NCBI GenBank assembly: GCA_035550975.1 | Contig: DASZOC010000022.1 | Coordinates: 1 to 15,591, forward strand | Origin: DASZOC01 sp035550975 | Lineage (GTDB): Bacteria; Actinomycetota; CADDZG01; WHSQ01 | Length of the DNA stretch: 15,591 nt | Direction of reading: 5' to 3' | In this document: positions 13,489 through 15,591 of the stretch, in pieces | Position numbering within the stretch: position 1 is the stretch's first letter | How the letters are laid out: every line of letters starts with the position of its first letter | Notes under the pieces: model-generated | Told to the model about the DNA's origin: nothing | What the model saw: only the letters and a program-made list of their open reading frames with translations | Database searches by the model: none | Made by a program: the position numbers and the translations under genes

Positions 13489-14784
13489 CTACTTGCGCGT
13501 GCGGGCTCCTGCGGTGCGGACGGTCGCGTCGTCGCTCGGGCGCCTGATCTCGTCCGGTGCGAGGTTCTCGGCCAGCTCCCGGATGAACAGCCCGACGTCG
13601 GTGATGATCCCCATCGACTGCCACGACCCCCGGTCCATCAGCTTCGTGACCGTCGCCTGGTTGATGTCGACGCAGACGAGCGGCACCGAGGCCGGCAGGC
13701 AGTTCCCCGTCGCGATGCCGTGGAGCATCGTCCCGACGACGATGCAGAACCCGATCAGGTCGTCGTCGCCGTCACCCCAGATGATGTCGCGTAGGCGGCT
13801 TTGCACCTCGACCATGTCTGTCACCACGTCCGGCAAGGGCCCGTCGTCCCGAACGCTGCCCCCAAACAGATAGGACGAGCCCGCTTTGACGAGGTTGTAG
13901 ACGATGCCGTCGTCGAAGATCCCTGCGTCGATCGCGGCCTCGAACGAACCTTGCCGGCGCAACTCGTTGATGGCGCGGATGTGATGCTCGTGTCCGTGCT
14001 CGGCCGGGATGCCTTGCTCGAGGTAGACGCCGAGCGAGGTACCGAACATGTTCGATTCGATGTCGTGTGCCGCCACGCCGTTGCCGGAGAAGAACCCGTC
14101 GACGTAGCCCGCACGGATGAGTGCCGATAGGTCCGGGCCGGAACCCGTGTGCACCACTGCCGGCCCGGCAACCCACAGGATGCGTTTGCCGCTGTCTTTG
14201 ACCGCGCGCATCTGGTTCGCAACCTGCTCGACGAGCAACGCCTTCGGCTTCTCCGAAGAGACGTCGGAGGACATGAACTCGAACGCGTTCGCCCCGGTGC
14301 CGCGGGGTTTGTCGAGCGGCAGCACGCGGATGCCGAGCCCGCGCATGACGATGGTCATGCCCTTGACTACTTCGCCCATCGGGATCGTGCGCGCCACGCC
14401 GTCCTCGACCGTTATGCCGCAGTCCATCTCGGGTCGCACGACCCGCAACCAGTTGCCGTCGACACGCACCTCCGTCTCGAGGTTGGTGCTCGAGTAGAAC
14501 CCGGGCGGGAACGCACCGTCGACGTCGGCTTCGGCGAGCTGCGCATCTTCGACGGTCTCGAGGTTGGCACCGTGCTGCCGCAGGCGTTCGAGGAGCGCCG
14601 TCAGCGCGCCCTCGTCGTCATGCGTCACCTTGATGCGCGCGAAGGAAGGGTCCTCGTGCTTCACGCCGAGCTGCAGCTCGACGATCTCGTAGGTGCCGCC
14701 GAGGTCGACGATCTCGTCCATCACCTTCGGCAGCGTCAGCGAGTCGATGATGTGCCCCTCGATCGTGACGGTTTCCGACGGCAT
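13489..14784 (-). CDS. Archaeal-type ornithine cyclodeaminase (TIGR00300, LOR/SDH-domain family)
   Basis: A 431-residue protein of the TIGR00300/COG1915 family. Its members include the alternative ornithine cyclodeaminase of Methanococcus and the C-terminal domain of the cyanobacterial arginine-catabolic enzymes AgrE/ArgZ. The expected reaction is ornithine to proline plus ammonia with bound NAD. Visible family blocks are SETVTIEGHIIDSLTLPKVMDEI at the start, PEMDCGI (119-123, Cys122), GPAVVHTGSG (207-216) and GNGVAAHDIESNMFG (234-248). It lacks the arginine dihydrolase domain found fused in cyanobacteria, so it would need ornithine from elsewhere. The C-terminal tail after about residue 410 is polar and probably disordered. 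The ATG lies 2 bases after the alpha/beta hydrolase stop, so both are one operon. Specificity is inferred from family only. Confidence 0.88.
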   Translation of the reverse strand: MPSETVTIEGHIIDSLTLPKVMDEIVDLGGTYEIVELQLGVKHEDPSFARIKVTHDDEGALTALLERLRQHGANLETVEDAQLAEADVDGAFPPGFYSSTNLETEVRVDGNWLRVVRPEMDCGITVEDGVARTIPMGEVVKGMTIVMRGLGIRVLPLDKPRGTGANAFEFMSSDVSSEKPKALLVEQVANQMRAVKDSGKRILWVAGPAVVHTGSGPDLSALIRAGYVDGFFSGNGVAAHDIESNMFGTSLGVYLEQGIPAEHGHEHHIRAINELRRQGSFEAAIDAGIFDDGIVYNLVKAGSSYLFGGSVRDDGPLPDVVTDMVEVQSRLRDIIWGDGDDDLIGFCIVVGTMLHGIATGNCLPASVPLVCVDINQATVTKLMDRGSWQSMGIITDVGLFIRELAENLAPDEIRRPSDDATVRTAGARTRK

Positions 14785-14786
14785 CG

Positions 14787-15554
14787 TCAGACCTGCGACA
14801 CCGCGGAGCGAGCCGCGATGAATGCGTAGGTGCGGCTGAATACCTCTTCGCGATCACGATCGAGCGTGATGACATGATTCGACCGGTCGAGCCACACGAG
14901 CTCTTTGTCGGTCGATGCGACCGTGTCGTAGATGAGCTGGGCGTTGAACGGCGGGACCGTTCGGTCGTTGCGCCCGTGCATCACGAGGATCGGCGCCGTC
15001 ACCGACGGAAGGCTCATCCGCGCCCGCTTCACCTGCTTGAGCATGAAATGCGCCGCGGAGGTGGGGAACCGGTCGTAGACGATCTCTCTTAGCTCGGGAT
15101 CTGCGATGTCGTTGCCGACACCGGGCAGGGATCGAACGAACCGCCGGATCACCGGTGTCAGGAACCGCCTCGGATCGTTCGTCGCGACGAAGCCGGCTAG
15201 CGTAACGATCCCGTTCACCCGGTCCGGGTAGTGGGCCGCGAGGTCGAGGGCGAGAGCCGCTCCGAAGCTGAGCCCGACCACGAAGACCTCGTCGCTCTCC
15301 GCCGCGAGCTCGTGGAAGGCGGCATCTATCGCGTCCACCCAGTCCCGTTGCTTCTTCGAGTTCAGGTCCTGCCATGTCGTGCCGTGCCCGGGCAGCAGGG
15401 GAGCGCGCACGGCGATGCCTTTGGCCTGGAGATGGTCGGCGAGCAGGCGCATGTTCTGCGGGCTCGACGTGAATCCGTGGCAGAAGAGCGCCCCCACGGG
15501 GCCGCTCCCGAGCGAATAGCCCTCGGCCCCCTCGATGATCTTCACATCCTGCAA
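14787..15554 (-). CDS. Alpha/beta hydrolase (Est30-like carboxylesterase / monoacylglycerol lipase type)
   Basis: A 255-residue serine hydrolase with oxyanion-hole segment FCHGFTSSPQNM (24-35), nucleophile elbow GLSFG (Ser96), Asp197 in HGRNDRTVPP and His227 in SNHVITLD, giving a complete Ser-Asp-His triad. The compact size, the HGFTSSP motif and GRNDRTVPP fit small carboxylesterases such as Geobacillus Est30. The natural substrate is unknown, but short-chain esters or monoacylglycerols are likely. There is no signal peptide, so it is cytoplasmic. It starts with TTG: AAGGAG (complement of 15562-15567) is 7 bases upstream, and the downstream GTG has no such site. It runs into the ornithine cyclodeaminase after 2 bases. 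A functional link between the two is not obvious. Confidence 0.92.
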   Translation of the reverse strand: MQDVKIIEGAEGYSLGSGPVGALFCHGFTSSPQNMRLLADHLQAKGIAVRAPLLPGHGTTWQDLNSKKQRDWVDAIDAAFHELAAESDEVFVVGLSFGAALALDLAAHYPDRVNGIVTLAGFVATNDPRRFLTPVIRRFVRSLPGVGNDIADPELREIVYDRFPTSAAHFMLKQVKRARMSLPSVTAPILVMHGRNDRTVPPFNAQLIYDTVASTDKELVWLDRSNHVITLDRDREEVFSRTYAFIAARSAVSQV

Positions 15555-15561
15555 GCTCGCT

Positions 15562-15567
15562 CTCCTT
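15562..15567 (-). promoter_or_regulatory. Shine-Dalgarno site deciding the TTG start of the alpha/beta hydrolase
   Basis: AAGGAG on the - strand lies 7 bases before TTG (15554-15552). It is the best ribosome-binding site near the N-terminus and supports the rare TTG start. Only about 37 bases of upstream sequence are in the window, so the promoter is not visible. Confidence 0.7.
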
Positions 15568-15591
15568 GTAACGATCGACGCTCAGCGGCGT

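Overview
The window is GC-rich, tightly packed bacterial chromosome with frequent GTG starts and short gene overlaps. The content points to an actinobacterium, probably not a well-studied genus: an F420/FMN-type luciferase-like oxidoreductase, a ROK sugar kinase next to an SRPBCC protein and a small CxxCxxC protein (an arrangement I associate with actinobacteria), and several promoters of the leaderless type. The exact lineage cannot be read from this sequence. I recognise no mobile element, CRISPR array, rRNA or tRNA.

Layout. (1) 1-338: the tail of an unidentified gene, a strong intrinsic terminator and the leader of panB. (2) 339-1145: panB, pantothenate/CoA synthesis. (3) 1175-6472: a long + strand run of eight genes, mostly overlapping by 1 or 4 bases: double zinc-ribbon membrane protein, metallophosphoesterase, SRPBCC lipid-binding-type protein, small cysteine-motif protein, ROK kinase, YkvA/DUF1232 protein, eight-helix membrane protein and LLM oxidoreductase. 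(4) 6470-9442: a copper unit with a near-textbook CsoR-type palindrome lying between the -35 and -10 of its promoter, then the Cu(I) P-type ATPase copA and a histidine-phosphatase (phosphoglycerate mutase family) gene. No csoR or copZ is in the window. (5) 9521-11340: an AlaC-like aminotransferase followed by a GNAT acetyltransferase. (6) 11337-13302: a TetR regulator divergent from a cyclic-2,3-diphosphoglycerate-synthetase-like P-loop protein, with 34 bases between them. (7) 13303-13488: a 186-base convergent gap holding a nested inverted-repeat structure. (8) 13489-15554, - strand: an alpha/beta hydrolase leading into an archaeal-type (TIGR00300/LOR-SDH) ornithine cyclodeaminase.

The points most worth following up are the structured convergent gap at 13305-13475, the pairing of two enzyme families first characterised in methanogens on either side of it, the CsoR-type promoter without a linked regulator, and the recurrent TA(G/T)NNT box 6-9 bases before start codons of first-in-unit genes. 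That last pattern suggests leaderless transcription is the default for these units.
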